Shown piece by piece: positions 19,641 to 29,731 of a stretch of 46,597 nucleotides of DNA. Under the pieces are notes generated by a model that worked only from the letters and a program-made list of their open reading frames with translations, was not told where the DNA came from and did no database searches. The stretch's first letter is position 1. The number at the start of each line of letters is the position of its first letter. The stretch is from Chara braunii (taxonomy: Eukaryota > Streptophyta > Charophyceae > Charales > Characeae), in contig BFEA01000467.1 of assembly GCA_003427395.1 (NCBI GenBank), positions 737,963-784,559 on the forward strand. Reading direction: 5' to 3'. Both the position numbers and the translations under genes were made by a program.

Positions 19641-21620
19641 ATGGCCGACGATGTGTCACAAGTCGTCGACGTGGCGATGACCTTGGCACCGGGCTCCATA
19701 CCCGTGCCGGCGGACGAGGGCCATCACCCCCAGGGGGATCTGCACACCTTCCTCACCTCCCTCCTCGCGCCCATCCAGACGCAATTGGCGACCCTTGCGC
19801 CCTTACAGGCGCAGTTGGCGATTCTTGCCGCTGGCATGCAGCAACTCCAGGACACTGTCCGTCCTTCCTCTCCTAACTCTTTCTCTTCTCCTGACTCTCA
19901 GTCCGGGTCCCCAATCCTCCGACGTGGTGGCCACGGTGGAGCTTCCTTTTCCGCTGCCCCCGACCCGGCCATCCTTGTGACCGTGCACACCCCTAGCACG
20001 ACTGCCTCCACGGGTCAGGCCTTCCCTCACTTTACGGGCGCACTCGCCCAGATTCCGGTTACCACGGCCACGGGACCACAGCCCGCTGCCGTGGTCTCAG
20101 CTTTTCCGGATGCCCCACTTCTCCCTCCCCTTCGCACAACCACAGCGCCACCTGGCTCACCCCCTTATGAGATGCCCCATGCCGCTCGTGCGTCTACTTC
20201 CCCTACTACTCCTCTCTTGATCTATGTCTGACGTCTTGAGGCCGACCTGGCCCAGATATGAGCCGACCTTGTCCTCTTACGCCTTCAACCACCCCTCCCT
20301 TCAGAGGTGGCTGCTCCTTCAGACGCACCCTCTTCTTCCTCTACTCTTTCATCCATACAGGCTCGCTTCCCTCGCCCTACACCCCCTCCACCCTCATCCC
20401 ACCTCCTTCCTACTCCCTTGGTTGATGCGACCTCTTCTACCACAACTCCCTCGCAGCCTGTCGTCGTTTCCCCCGCCACTCCATTATGCGGCCCAGGCGT
20501 ACAGTCCGCTGCGCCCCCTTCTCCAATACCTGCGCCGACTTACTCGGCCGTAGTGCAGGTCTCTGCTCCTCGATCTCCTCGCCGCCAAAACGGTGGCGCA
20601 CCACTCGTCCGCGTGACGGACATTGCCTTGTATGACGGTACAAGGATACTCGCGTCTCGGTAGCTGCAGCCTGCCACCCACACACTCCAGCTCATGGGCG
20701 TCCCACCCGACACGTTGGTGGCTCACCTCTCCACACGCCTGCGTGGCGGTCCTTTCGGCGCCTGGGAGGATTTTTACACTCACTCCCTTCGTGAGGGTCG
20801 GACCCCGACCTTCATGGATTTTCAGGCATTCCTCGAGGATCGCTTCAGAGCTCGACATGATGTGACTGGCGCCTTCGAGCGTGTCGTCACTATACGCTGA
20901 TCCGACTCTAATGGTGCTGTCGGCCTGGACCGCCACATCCAGGTCTTCCAGGACGCCCGCCTCATTTGTGATATGGCATTCCTCCCCGAGGCTGCCCTCA
21001 TCGATCATTTTTTAGCCAACCTCCACCTTGAGTACCGCTCCGAATTATGGCGGTATGACTTCACATCGGCCCCACAGGCTTACGAGACTGCCAGGGCCCA
21101 TCAGTGGATGCGGTCCCGTCTTCAACACACTTCCTCCTCCCAGCCTCAGCGTACTGGTTACGCTCCCTCCTTCTCTCACGGCACTTCCCAGCGCCGTTCC
21201 CCTTTCCACGGTCGTCCTCGCCGTTCCACGCAGCACGACCGCCATTTCTCACGCCACGTCATCGAGCTCGAGTATGGTGAGCAGGGTGTTGTTGCCCCGC
21301 TGTCGCCTGAGGGTGACCAAAGCGACGACCTCGACCTCTACGAGGCCGTCCACTACCACCTAGAGGACTCTACCGTCCCTATAGTCGAGCGCCTCCAGCT
21401 CGCCCTCTCAACCCTCTCCTGGGCACGCAGCCGCTCTGATCACGCTAGCGCATCGCCCCCCGAGGTCCCTCAGCAAGACTTTGTCCCTCCTCGCGGTGTC
21501 CTTTCCGCTGAGCAGCGCGTGGCCATTTTGGGCCGGCGTGGGTGTTTGCGTTGCCGCCCAGGACGGTCATACCTCCCCGTAGTGCCCTTACACCATCGCC
21601 CTCGACCGCCACGACGCTGA
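19641..21620 (+). pseudogene. gag: Element A gag
   Basis: Gag forms the cytoplasmic virus-like particle. One frame (frame 3) runs from ATG 19641 through four stops (TGA 20229, TGA 20259, TAG 20661, TGA 20898) to 21620. The N-terminus has a leucine/glutamine heptad-like stretch (QLATLAPLQAQLAILAAGM), then a long Pro/Ser/Thr linker, then a Retrotrans_gag-like core with GGPFGAWEDFYTHSL and FMDFQAFLEDRF. The C-terminus begins a zinc knuckle (CLRC) whose His and last Cys are thrown out of frame by a one-base insertion. All four stops are explained by C-to-T or G-to-A changes relative to element B (CGA or TGG to stop). Confidence 0.85.
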
Positions 21621-21932
21621 GCTACCTCGCCTGCGTCATGCTCAGTCCCCCCCCGGCACCTCGCATCCCCGCGGCGCCTCCTAACCACGATGCAATGTAC
21701 ACCTACGCCCTCCTCAGTAGTCGGCTTCCCGACATCTCCGTCGCAGTTTGCCCCTCTCGCTACTGGAGTTGAGGTATCGCAAGACTCGACAGAGTGTACT
21801 CAGCCCTCTATCGCAGTATCGTCTACATCTCCACAGCCCACCGTCTCCCCTCCTACTTCTCCACGACTACCGATGCGTCGAGCCATTCGCTCAGCCCGTT
21901 GCAGAGAGTAGCTTGCGACTCGAGAGGACGTT

Positions 21933-22735
21933 GTGTCCTCCCTTCTAGATTTGAGCATGCTCCAGGATCGTCAGGAGCGACTCACCCTCCATGTCGCTGC
22001 ACTGCGTCGCCTTCTCACCATCCTCTTTGACCCTAATCGCACCCTTCCTATCATTCCAGTACGACTTGGGACCTCCACGAGGGTGTACTCAGCGCTGTGG
22101 GATTCCGGTTCTCAGGGCGACTTCATCCACCCACGTGTGGTGAAAGAAACCCGCTTACCCACGACAGGGTCTCCGACTCCCATCTCCATCACCCTAGGAA
22201 ATGACAAGACCCAACGCTTCTTCGATCAGACGGTCACCGACCTCCTTTCTTCCTCACTCTCAAGCCGACTGATCGTCCTCCGGCGTCTCATCGCCACCGC
22301 TCCTTTGCACATTTCGATGTGATGGAGACGGGGTACGATTTCATTCTCGGTACTCCGTGGTCTCGTCGGTTTCAAAGCACCAAGGCCAATTGGGGGACTT
22401 ACACTCTCGTTCTCAGAACGAAGTGTGAACAAAAGTATCCTCCTCCCCCGGAGCTTTTTGTGTCCATACCATCTCCGAGTATCACCGTCACCGCGCCTCG
22501 GCAGTTCGCCCACTTCATCCGACAGGACGATGTTGCCTTCTTTACGGTGAACGTTACAGATCTCTTGCACTATGATTCACCCTGTCAAGACGTCGAGTTC
22601 ATCTCTCTAGAGCTAGATCCTCCTTCTATCTCCATGACTTTCATCTCTACTTCCCTCCCTCCGCCATCCGTCGAGTCTACCCCCCCGTCTCGCACCGACA
22701 TGGAACCCGCAGTTTGTGACCTCATTCGACAGTAG
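21933..22735 (+). pseudogene. Element A aspartic protease and linker
   Basis: The retropepsin cleaves Gag-Pol. In frame 3, LWDSGSQGDFIHP carries the catalytic DSG (22101-22109). A frameshift near 22319 moves to frame 2, where the closing motif YDFILGTPW is found, followed by an about 120-residue linker to the RT ending at TAG 22733-22735. In this copy the codons flanking DSG are TGG and CAG, whereas in elements B and C both are stops. Confidence 0.85.
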
Positions 22736-23740
22736 TACGCCTGCATCCCACCGATGCACAACGTCGATCACTCCATCCAGCTTTGTGCCTGACCATCGTG
22801 TTCAACACCAGGCACCCTACAGACTCTCAATTGCCGAGACCACTGAACTCAAGCGTCAGCCTGAGGAACTCTTGAGACTGGTATTCATTAAGCCCAACAA
22901 CTCTCCGTGGGGTGCACCCGTCCTCTTTGCTCGCAAAGCGGATGAAACTCTCCGTCTCTTCATCGACTATCGTGGGCTCAACCACTACACGGTTAAGAAC
23001 AACTACCCATGCCTCGTTCCGACGAGTTGTTCAACCGCCTAGCAGGCAACCGCTTCTTTACAAAGATTGATCTTCGTAGCGGTTACCATCAGATCCGTGT
23101 CGCTGCAGCGGATCAGCGGAACACAGCGTTTCGATCGCGCTTCGGCCACTATGAGTTCACGGTGATGTCATTCGACCTCACGAACGCACCATTACTTTCC
23201 AAAGGGCGATGAACGACATCTTCAGGGGCATCCTGGACCAGTACATTCTTGTGTACCTCGATGATATCCTGATGTACAGTCGTAGCCTTGAGGAGCATCC
23301 CAGACACCTCCGCGACGTTCTTGATCGTTTGCTAAGACATGGTTTCTACGCCAAGTTGAGCAAGTGCCACTTTGCCCAACACAAAGTGGATTTCTTTGGA
23401 CACTACGTGTCTGATCAGGGTCTCCACATAGACGACATGAAGATCACTGTTATTGCGGAGTGGTTTGTCCCCACATCCGCCAAGCAACTTCGCAGTTTCT
23501 TAGGTCTCGCTAGTTACTATAGTAACTTCATCCAGGGATACGTTAGGTATTCCTACATCCTTACCTCCACCCTCCTCCGGAAGAACCCGCCAAGGTCTTG
23601 GACACCCCTCCATGAGGACGCCTTCCTCACCCTCAAGAAGGCGGTGACATGTGCACCGGTTCTCCACCTACCCGATTTTGATCGTTTTTTTATCCTTACC
23701 ACCGATGCGTTATTCTTTGTTGTAGGAGCAGTGATTTCTC
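22716..23740 (+). pseudogene. pol: Element A reverse transcriptase
   Basis: The RT copies genomic RNA into cDNA inside the particle. Frame 3 gives fingers motifs ([24 protein letters not shown]), frame 2 from 23009 gives [16 protein letters not shown] and [13 protein letters not shown], and frame 1 from 23209 gives the catalytic YLDD (23254-23265) and FFGHYVSDQGL. Thus two frameshifts (about 23000 and about 23200) lie inside the palm. The connection region (SFLGLASYYSNFI) follows in frame. Confidence 0.9.
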
Positions 23741-24190
23741 ACATTTTTCCCTCCTCTCCTGATTCCTCCCATCCTCGCATCCCTCACTTTCCACCCCCTA
23801 CCCCTACCACTGTTTCCCGCTTGACGCCTACTCGTCCAGCTACTGACGAGCCTTCTCTTGACTATTCTCCTACCATCGCCGAGAACGACATTGTCAAGTC
23901 TCGCTAAGGTGATTGTCCGGTAGACTTCTACTCCCGTCAGCTCCTGCCCGCCGAGATAAACTACACTGTTGATGAAAGTGAGGTTCTCGCAGTAGTTTAT
24001 GTCACTCGGCACTTGCGTCACTACCTGCACCGGACACCATTCACGGTACGCACCGACAACTCTGTTGTCCAAGCTTTTCTGACAAAGTCGAAGCCCCTCC
24101 ACAAGTTTGCTGGTGGCACGACCTATCCGCGTTTAGTTTCACCACTGAGCAGATCAAGGGTGCGACCAATCGGGTCGCAGATGCCTTATC
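23680..24190 (+). pseudogene. Element A RNase H with inserted loop
   Basis: RNase H removes RNA from the hybrid during cDNA synthesis. The first catalytic Asp is in FILTTDA (about 23695), the Glu in NYTVDESEVLAVVYV, and the third Asp in VRTDNSVVQAF. Between GAVI and PVDFYSRQLLPAE the usual short turn is replaced by about 57 residues rich in Pro, Ser, Thr and His (about 23743-23913), ending in an acidic IAEND segment and a TAA (23905-23907). Elements B and C carry the same insertion, so it belongs to the family. Confidence 0.8.
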
Positions 24191-24429
24191 CTGCCACCCT
24201 GACCATAATCTGGAGCAGATCCAGCAGGCTGCCATCTCGGTCACCACCGTCCACCATTCGGTGATCGACGAGCTTCGCACTTTGTACCGCTACTGCCCCG
24301 ACTATCGCGACATCCATGCGACCCTTTGGATCGACAAGACCGTCCCAAACTACTCTCTTGCGAACAACGGTCTTGCGTACTGACACGGTTTACATGACAC
24401 CACAGAGCCCCGCATTTGTGTTCCCTCCA

Positions 24430-25560
24430 CTGGAGACCTACGTGTCCGGGTAGTAGCAGAGTTCCATGACCGTGCAGTCACCGGTCATATGGGCTTCCAC
24501 AAGACGTTGGCTCGCGTGAGCCGCCTGTACGTCTAGCCGAAGCGCAAGGACTTTGTGAAGGACTACGTCGCAGAGTGTCCCACCTGTCAGGAGGTGAACA
24601 GTACGAACCACCTGCCTTATGGTTTGCTCCAGCCTCTTTCTATCCTTGAGCGTCGTCGGTAATCCATCTTGATGGACTTTATCGGCCCTCTTCATCTCCG
24701 ATTCCCCGCGGTCATGATGCTATCCTGGTCGTCATCGACCACTTCACGAAGCGAGCACACTTTGTTCCGTGCCGCTATGCCATCAGTGCACATGAGGTCG
24801 CTGACATCATGTTTGACCGAGTCGTGCGGGACCACGGCTTACCTCCGAGCATCATATCTGACCCTATGACCCACACTTTACCAATCGATTATGGCGACGG
24901 CGCTACGACATGTACGGCACCGATCTCCGCTTCTCCTCGTCTTACCATCCCCAGACTGATGGTCAGACCAAGGTCCCAAACAGGACTCTCGGAGATATTC
25001 TCCGAAAGATTGTACGTGAGGACCAGCAGTGGGATCTCCATCTTGCCCACGCGGAGATAGCCTACAACCACGCCGTCTCACCAACAACGGGGATGTCGCC
25101 TTACTATTGCGACCTCGACTATCACCCTCGTGTTTCCGTGGACTTCCTTCGACCGTCACAGATGCACCCTGATACGAGTTGTCCCGCGCTGGATGATTGG
25201 GTTGCACACATGACGTCGATCATGAAGACCGCGCGTGAGCACATAGCCGCTTCCCAGACTTGCACGGTCGCACGTACAAACCGATTGAGGATGGATCATT
25301 CATTCAAAGTCGGTGATGATGTGCTTATCGACGCCCGCCATTTACAGCTCGAAGCGGACACGCTCCGCAAGTTTCGGCGTCGCTTCTTCGTCCCATGCCG
25401 CATTCTTCACGCCGTCGGTTCTGACACGGCTTCTACCTCGGTCAACTTTCGTGTGAAGCTGCCCGACTACCTACGCCAGACTCGTGTGCAAGATGTCTAC
25501 CACGTGTCGTTACTTCGTCCCTACCGCAGACCGTCTGAGCGTTTCGTTGGACGACCATAC
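24430..25560 (+). pseudogene. Element A integrase
   Basis: Integrase inserts the cDNA into chromosomes. The HHCC zinc finger is visible (GHMGFHKT ... CPTCQEVN) with a TAG inside it. The core has MDFIGPL with the first Asp and IISDP with the second (Asp codon 24860-24862). A frameshift just after that leads into frame 1, where the segment normally QT-E reads GQTKVPNRTL: the DDE glutamate codon is AAG (Lys) at 24970-24972. C-terminal parts include DHSFKVGDDVLIDARHLQL and RVQDVYHVSLLRPYR (GPY/F-like region). Confidence 0.87.
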
Positions 25561-25579
25561 GAGCGCCCTCCACCCATAA

Positions 25580-25926
25580 TGGTGGACGGCCACGAGGAGT
25601 TCCTCGTTTCAGACATCATTGGTCGTCGAGTCACCGACGACAACCCTCCTGATGTCGAGTGTTGGAAGGGTTACCCTGATGAGGAGGCTACTTGGGAGCC
25701 CCTCAAGCACTTGCAACACGCTCGCATGTTGGTGCGTGCCTATGACCGTGCTCGTCGTGCTGGGTTGACTGCTTCTCCTTAGCCCACTGACCCTCTTCCT
25801 TCTCCCTCGGTTGAGGAGACCACTGAAGTTGAGCCTGCTCTATTTGAGGCAGAGCTTCAGCAGCAACCGGATGTTTCTGAGCGTCCACAACACACTTGTA
25901 TTCATCCTGCTCGATACGACGATTGA
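25580..25926 (+). pseudogene. Element A chromodomain and pol C-terminus
   Basis: The chromodomain tethers integration to modified histone H3 in chromoviruses. DIIGRRVTDDNPPDVE then WKGYPDEEATWEP is seen (WKGY at 25663-25674). Compared with element B, 9 bp are missing between VE and WKGY, so four residues (YLVR in B) are replaced by one Cys. A TAG at 25780-25782 precedes the last about 48 codons, which match element B and end at the TGA 25924-25926. Confidence 0.85.
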
Positions 25927-26334
25927 CGATGACTTATTTCCCCATGTCTTTGACTTCTCAGTACTCCATCCACACCAGTTTTGCCACTTCAGCTCGTCGA
26001 CGTTGCGGCTCTTCCTCGACGGCATTCTGGACTTCTCATCATGGACGTCATTGGCAGTTTCACGACCTTCGTCACGATCAGCTCTGCCTACTTCAGACAT
26101 CGTCACTCTCTTACCACCTTACCCTGTACAGTACCCTGGTTGTGTCGCATGATGGTCTCCCTTCGCCGGGTTCCTCTGAGTTGGGCTCTCCCTTGGTATA
26201 CACATAGGCATCGGGACCGTAGCGTTGCCCTGGCTTCCCAGCTTACGGATCCAGCTCCGTCTCTCCTCACCGTAGTGTTGCTTCAGCTTCCCATCACTTT
26301 TTCTACCCTCTGTCGGCCTTCACGCCCTAGTTAG
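25896..26334 (+). other. Post-pol region with two overlapping open frames
   Basis: Two overlapping frames are open after pol: 25896-26207 (103 codons) and 25981-26334 (118 codons, starting MPLQLVDVAALPRRHS). The homologous region of element B keeps the corresponding frames open (101 codons at 30754-31059 and 77 codons at 30747-30980), aligning without indels over about 300 bp. No transmembrane or env-like motif is clear. It may be a third gene of this family or simply non-coding sequence that has not decayed. Confidence 0.4.
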
Positions 26335-27048
26335 GCAGCCTTGCATGCTTCATCTAGGTGCGCCAGTATACCAGGCTCCCTTATTCCATTGCATGGTCAA
26401 CCCTCCATAACGGTCATCCCTTTAGTCGAGCATTACCCGCCCTGATGGTCTACCACTTAGGGTCATTGGTTTTGTTCACTACGAGTTCCCTACCCTCATT
26501 GAGCTCGATGACATGTGTCTCCCTGTCATTATATGTGAATACCCTTAGGAGTTTATCGACCCCTAATCTGCATTCGCCATCCTCAAAGACCATCCCACCC
26601 TATGGTTTGCGACACACTCCTCATGTGACATATGGTTGTCTTGTTGTTGCTTTGTTGCTCGTAGACTGAGGCTACTGCCTCTAACATTTCTAGGATTTAG
26701 TTGTTTCTGCTTTTGCTGTTCTTAGGACTTATACACTAGTCAGTTGTTTCCGGACTGAGGCTACTGCCTCCAACATTCTAGGATTTAGTTGTCATTACTT
26801 TCTGTTGTCCAATGACATGTATACTAGTTAGTTGTTTTTGCTTTCACTTAGGCTGTTAGTTGTGATATTGTTGTTTTTGTGACATTGTTGTTTTTGTGAC
26901 ATTTTCTATCCTAGGTTGCATCGCATGGACTCAACATGGAGTTTGCTCCGCATCCTAGACTACTCGGGTTTTCTTCTTCTTGTGTAGAATTTCGCTTCTT
27001 GGCGGAAGCGTGCTTGTATCTAGGCGATTCATCACAGGTCGAGGATCG
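26335..27048 (+). other. 3' untranslated region of element A
   Basis: Non-coding, conserved with element B up to the 3' LTR. It contains a direct repeat of period 89 bp (GACTGAGGCTACTGCCTC at 26664 and 26753). The bases just before the LTR (GTCGAGGATCG) do not form a recognisable polypurine tract. Confidence 0.65.
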
Positions 27049-27357
27049 TGTAGCGGACCTCTGGTTGGCCTGTGAGACCAACCCCTTGGCCTGTTCTCAC
27101 AGGCGTGTGTTGTATTCGGGGTAGTCTAGTCCAGGCCGGTACCTCTGTCGGTACCAGTCAGTCCAGTCCAGTCCAGTCAGTCCGCTGGGGTATACCCCAG
27201 CTCGAGTCTGTATTTTGGGGCATTCTACATTCGCACAGTTTGGAGTACGTGTATTGGAGGCTCGCGTGGGAGCTGCGTTGTGCCATCTTGCTCCATTGTC
27301 ATCCTCCATCTCCATCTTTATCCCAGGCGGAGCACCACACCTGGTGGGTCCGCCACA
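27049..27357 (+). repeat. 3' LTR of element A
   Basis: 309 bp from TGTAGCGGAC to GTCCGCCACA, aligning with 17237-17540 throughout, with about 19 substitutions and one extra CAGTC-type 5-bp unit. Confidence 0.93.
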
Positions 27358-27362
27358 TAGGG
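27358..27362. repeat. Target-site duplication of element A, right
   Basis: TAGGG, identical to 17232-17236. Confidence 0.9.
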
Positions 27363-28189
27363 GGTGCGCTAGGAGTATTGACGTGAGGATGGGTTGGGAG
27401 GTGGTCTCATATTCCAGGACACCCACGGCTCACAGTTCCAGGTGATCATTGTGCACACACTGAATGGCCTCTACAACACCCTGGACTTTTAAAAAAAAAA
27501 AAATCTCTCAAAAGCCCCACCTCCGCTGCAGATCAACAAAGGGTTCAATGACTGGGTTTTAGGATGGAGGAATGCTAGAACTGAGATGATTGCTGCAGCA
27601 AAGAGACAAAAATGGTTTAAGGGAGGGTTTTACGAAGGGGTGGGAAGAATGTGTCTAGGAAGGGGGGACGAAAGCAGGACTGGAGTTTGTTGATATTTCC
27701 CCTTGCGTGAGGCCTGGTAGAGAGCTCTAGGGGGCTGTTTGTGGGGGCAGTCTCAGTGGTCATCGGGGTTCGTAATTGGAGCAAAGTTGGCTGGTGCTGG
27801 AGCAAGGTGGTGCAACTCTGTAACCTAACCTGACGGGAGCATGAGGCCTGGAAGAGTTTTGAAAACAGCCATGCTGGTGGTGGTCATAGGTGGATTTAAT
27901 AGGTTTCACCTATCTGATTCTTGGTTGGGAGACTTTTTGACACACATATTCTAGTGACTTGGTAGAGTCTGAATAGTGGAAAAAAAGTCGGTTGTTCTTA
28001 TGAATGTTTTAGGACTCTCGGGACTCTTAGCAACCCATCTTAGGCGGTTTCGATGTTGTTATACTAAGTGACATGAAGTTGTTCGATGCCAGAACGACGT
28101 TGGCCGGTGCTGGGGTGTTTCCCTGTAACTTGCTGATGCAGGAGCGTGAGGCCTGGGAAAGAGATCTGGGGATGCTTTGGGGTGGGCAT
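27363..28189. repeat. Spacer with two repeat X fragments
   Basis: Between elements A and B. 27786-27870 is a weak repeat X match (GGTGCTGGAGCA ... CTGTAACCTAACCTGACGGGAGCATGAGGCCTGG). 28078-28184 is a better one (GATGCCAGAACGACGTTGGCCGGTGC is its core), cut by the end of element B at 28190, so B integrated inside a copy of X. No gene is seen. Confidence 0.55.
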
Positions 28190-28309
28190 TGTGGCGGACC
28201 CACCAAGTGTGGTGCTCCGCCTGGGATAGAGATGGAGATGGAGGATGAGAGTGGAGCAAGATGGCACAGCGCATCTCCCACGCGAGACTCCAACACACGT
28301 ACTCCAAAC
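28190..28309 (-). repeat. Element B 3' LTR, outer part
   Basis: The terminal 120 bp of the LTR, from the end TGTGGCGGAC (plus-strand reading) to ACTCCAAAC. Its other part lies at 29757-29935, beyond the nested transposon. Together they make about 299 bp, matching the LTR length of element A. Confidence 0.9.
28302..28309. repeat. 8-bp target duplication of nested transposon, left
   Basis: CTCCAAAC, present once in the uninterrupted LTRs of element A (as GTTTGGAG) and twice here, at 28302-28309 and 29749-29756. Confidence 0.85.
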
Positions 28310-28666
28310 CACAGTTCGCAACTGGGATTTTTAGGAATACATGTACCTGACCTAACCACACCCTCTTTGAAAACCAACCTCCCATACCCACTGTATACCT
28401 GGCCTGTCGGGCATTTACCCATGTGCACCTGCTTTAAAAAAAAAAAACTATACCCAGACCTACCCTACCTGAACCTCTTCAACATGTAATTGGCCATACC
28501 TACCCATGAACAATTATTTTCAAAACCACCCATGGCCACCTGAACCCAAACCGTCTGTTAACCACCCATACCCTACCCTACCCAAGTTTTTTTTACCTGT
28601 GTCCACCCGTACCAACCCAAAATTGTATGCACCCACCCGTAACCACCCGTGTTTGTCGTCCACCCT

Positions 28667-28840
28667 CCTAACCGCCCATAACCGCCCTAACTGTCCTTAA
28701 CTGCCCCTAACTGTCCATAACCACCCCTAACTGTCCCTAACTGTCCAAACCGCCCCTACCTTTTTTTTTTTTTTTTTTTTTACCGCCCCTAACCGCCCCT
28801 AATTGTCCTTAACCGCCCCCAACTATTCCCAACCCCCTAG
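28667..28840. repeat. About 10-bp C-rich tandem repeat
   Basis: Degenerate units of the form TAACYGYCCC/TAACCGCCCC are repeated many times, interrupted by a T run at about 28760-28781. C-runs on one strand imply G-runs on the other. It lies inside the nested hAT-like element. Confidence 0.7.
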
Positions 28841-28856
28841 ACATCACAAGATTGAG

Positions 28857-29156
28857 NNNNNNNNNNNNNNNNNNNNNNNNNNNNNNNNNNNNNNNNNNNN
28901 NNNNNNNNNNNNNNNNNNNNNNNNNNNNNNNNNNNNNNNNNNNNNNNNNNNNNNNNNNNNNNNNNNNNNNNNNNNNNNNNNNNNNNNNNNNNNNNNNNNN
29001 NNNNNNNNNNNNNNNNNNNNNNNNNNNNNNNNNNNNNNNNNNNNNNNNNNNNNNNNNNNNNNNNNNNNNNNNNNNNNNNNNNNNNNNNNNNNNNNNNNNN
29101 NNNNNNNNNNNNNNNNNNNNNNNNNNNNNNNNNNNNNNNNNNNNNNNNNNNNNNNN
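28857..29156. other. Assembly gap, 300 N
   Basis: Exactly 300 consecutive N, followed directly by a (CA)n microsatellite. The true length is unknown. Confidence 0.98.
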
Positions 29157-29220
<64 letters not shown>

Positions 29221-29221
29221 C
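29157..29221. repeat. (CA)n microsatellite at gap edge
   Basis: About 28 CA units with one CG interruption at 29213-29214. It probably caused the assembly gap. Confidence 0.95.
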
Positions 29222-29731
29222 ATAAATACTACATACACTAGGTTACACACATATGAAAATAGTCTGAAAATTTGAAAAAACAAAAAATAAAAAAATGAAG
29301 AGATATAAAATTCACCCTTGCAAGAAAAAACGTTTGCGAAATGGGAAAGCGATAAATTTGGAATATGAGAAAAGCGTCACGCTTGAGCAAAAATACAAAG
29401 CCTGCAAAGGTACAAGACTCACATCGGGTATAGCACGGTTACCTTATAGGAACCTCTACCTGCCCGTACCCACCCCCTTTTTTTTTTGGCCATCCGTGCC
29501 TGCCCATACCCGTCTATTTTTTTTCATGAACGCCAATACGTGTTTTTTTTTTTTTTTTACCCCTACCCCTACCTGCCCCTACCCACCTATGATCTCCAAA
29601 AAGGGTAACTATACCCGCCCTAACAACCACCAGCTTTTGTTTGTGTCTGCCCATACCCAACTTCCCCTTCGAAAGGGGTACCCATACCCACCCATAACCT
29701 GGTGGTTACAGTCGGGTACGGGTAACGGTTA

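Larger units (their letters stand above)
17237..27357 (+). mobile_element. Element A: complete Ty3/gypsy chromovirus
   Basis: A 10,121-bp LTR retrotransposon bounded by 304/309-bp LTRs, with a TAGGG target duplication and a tRNA-Met primer binding site. Gag, protease, RT, RNase H, integrase and chromodomain lie in gypsy order. The long non-coding leader (2.1 kb) and 3' region (1.1 kb) are unusual. Hand comparison of the LTRs gives about 19 substitutions and one 5-bp indel, i.e. about 6 percent divergence, so the insertion is not recent. All reading frames carry stops or frameshifts, so the copy cannot move by itself. Element B is a close relative and element C a more distant one. Confidence 0.93.

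Noticed and set aside
28670-28760. CCCTAAC units reminiscent of telomeric repeats
   Set aside because: The unit is about 10 bp with variable positions (TAACYGYCCC) and lies inside a transposon, so it is not telomeric.
28803-29283. Open frames spanning the N gap
   Set aside because: They consist of unknown residues and (CA)n; there is no support for coding.
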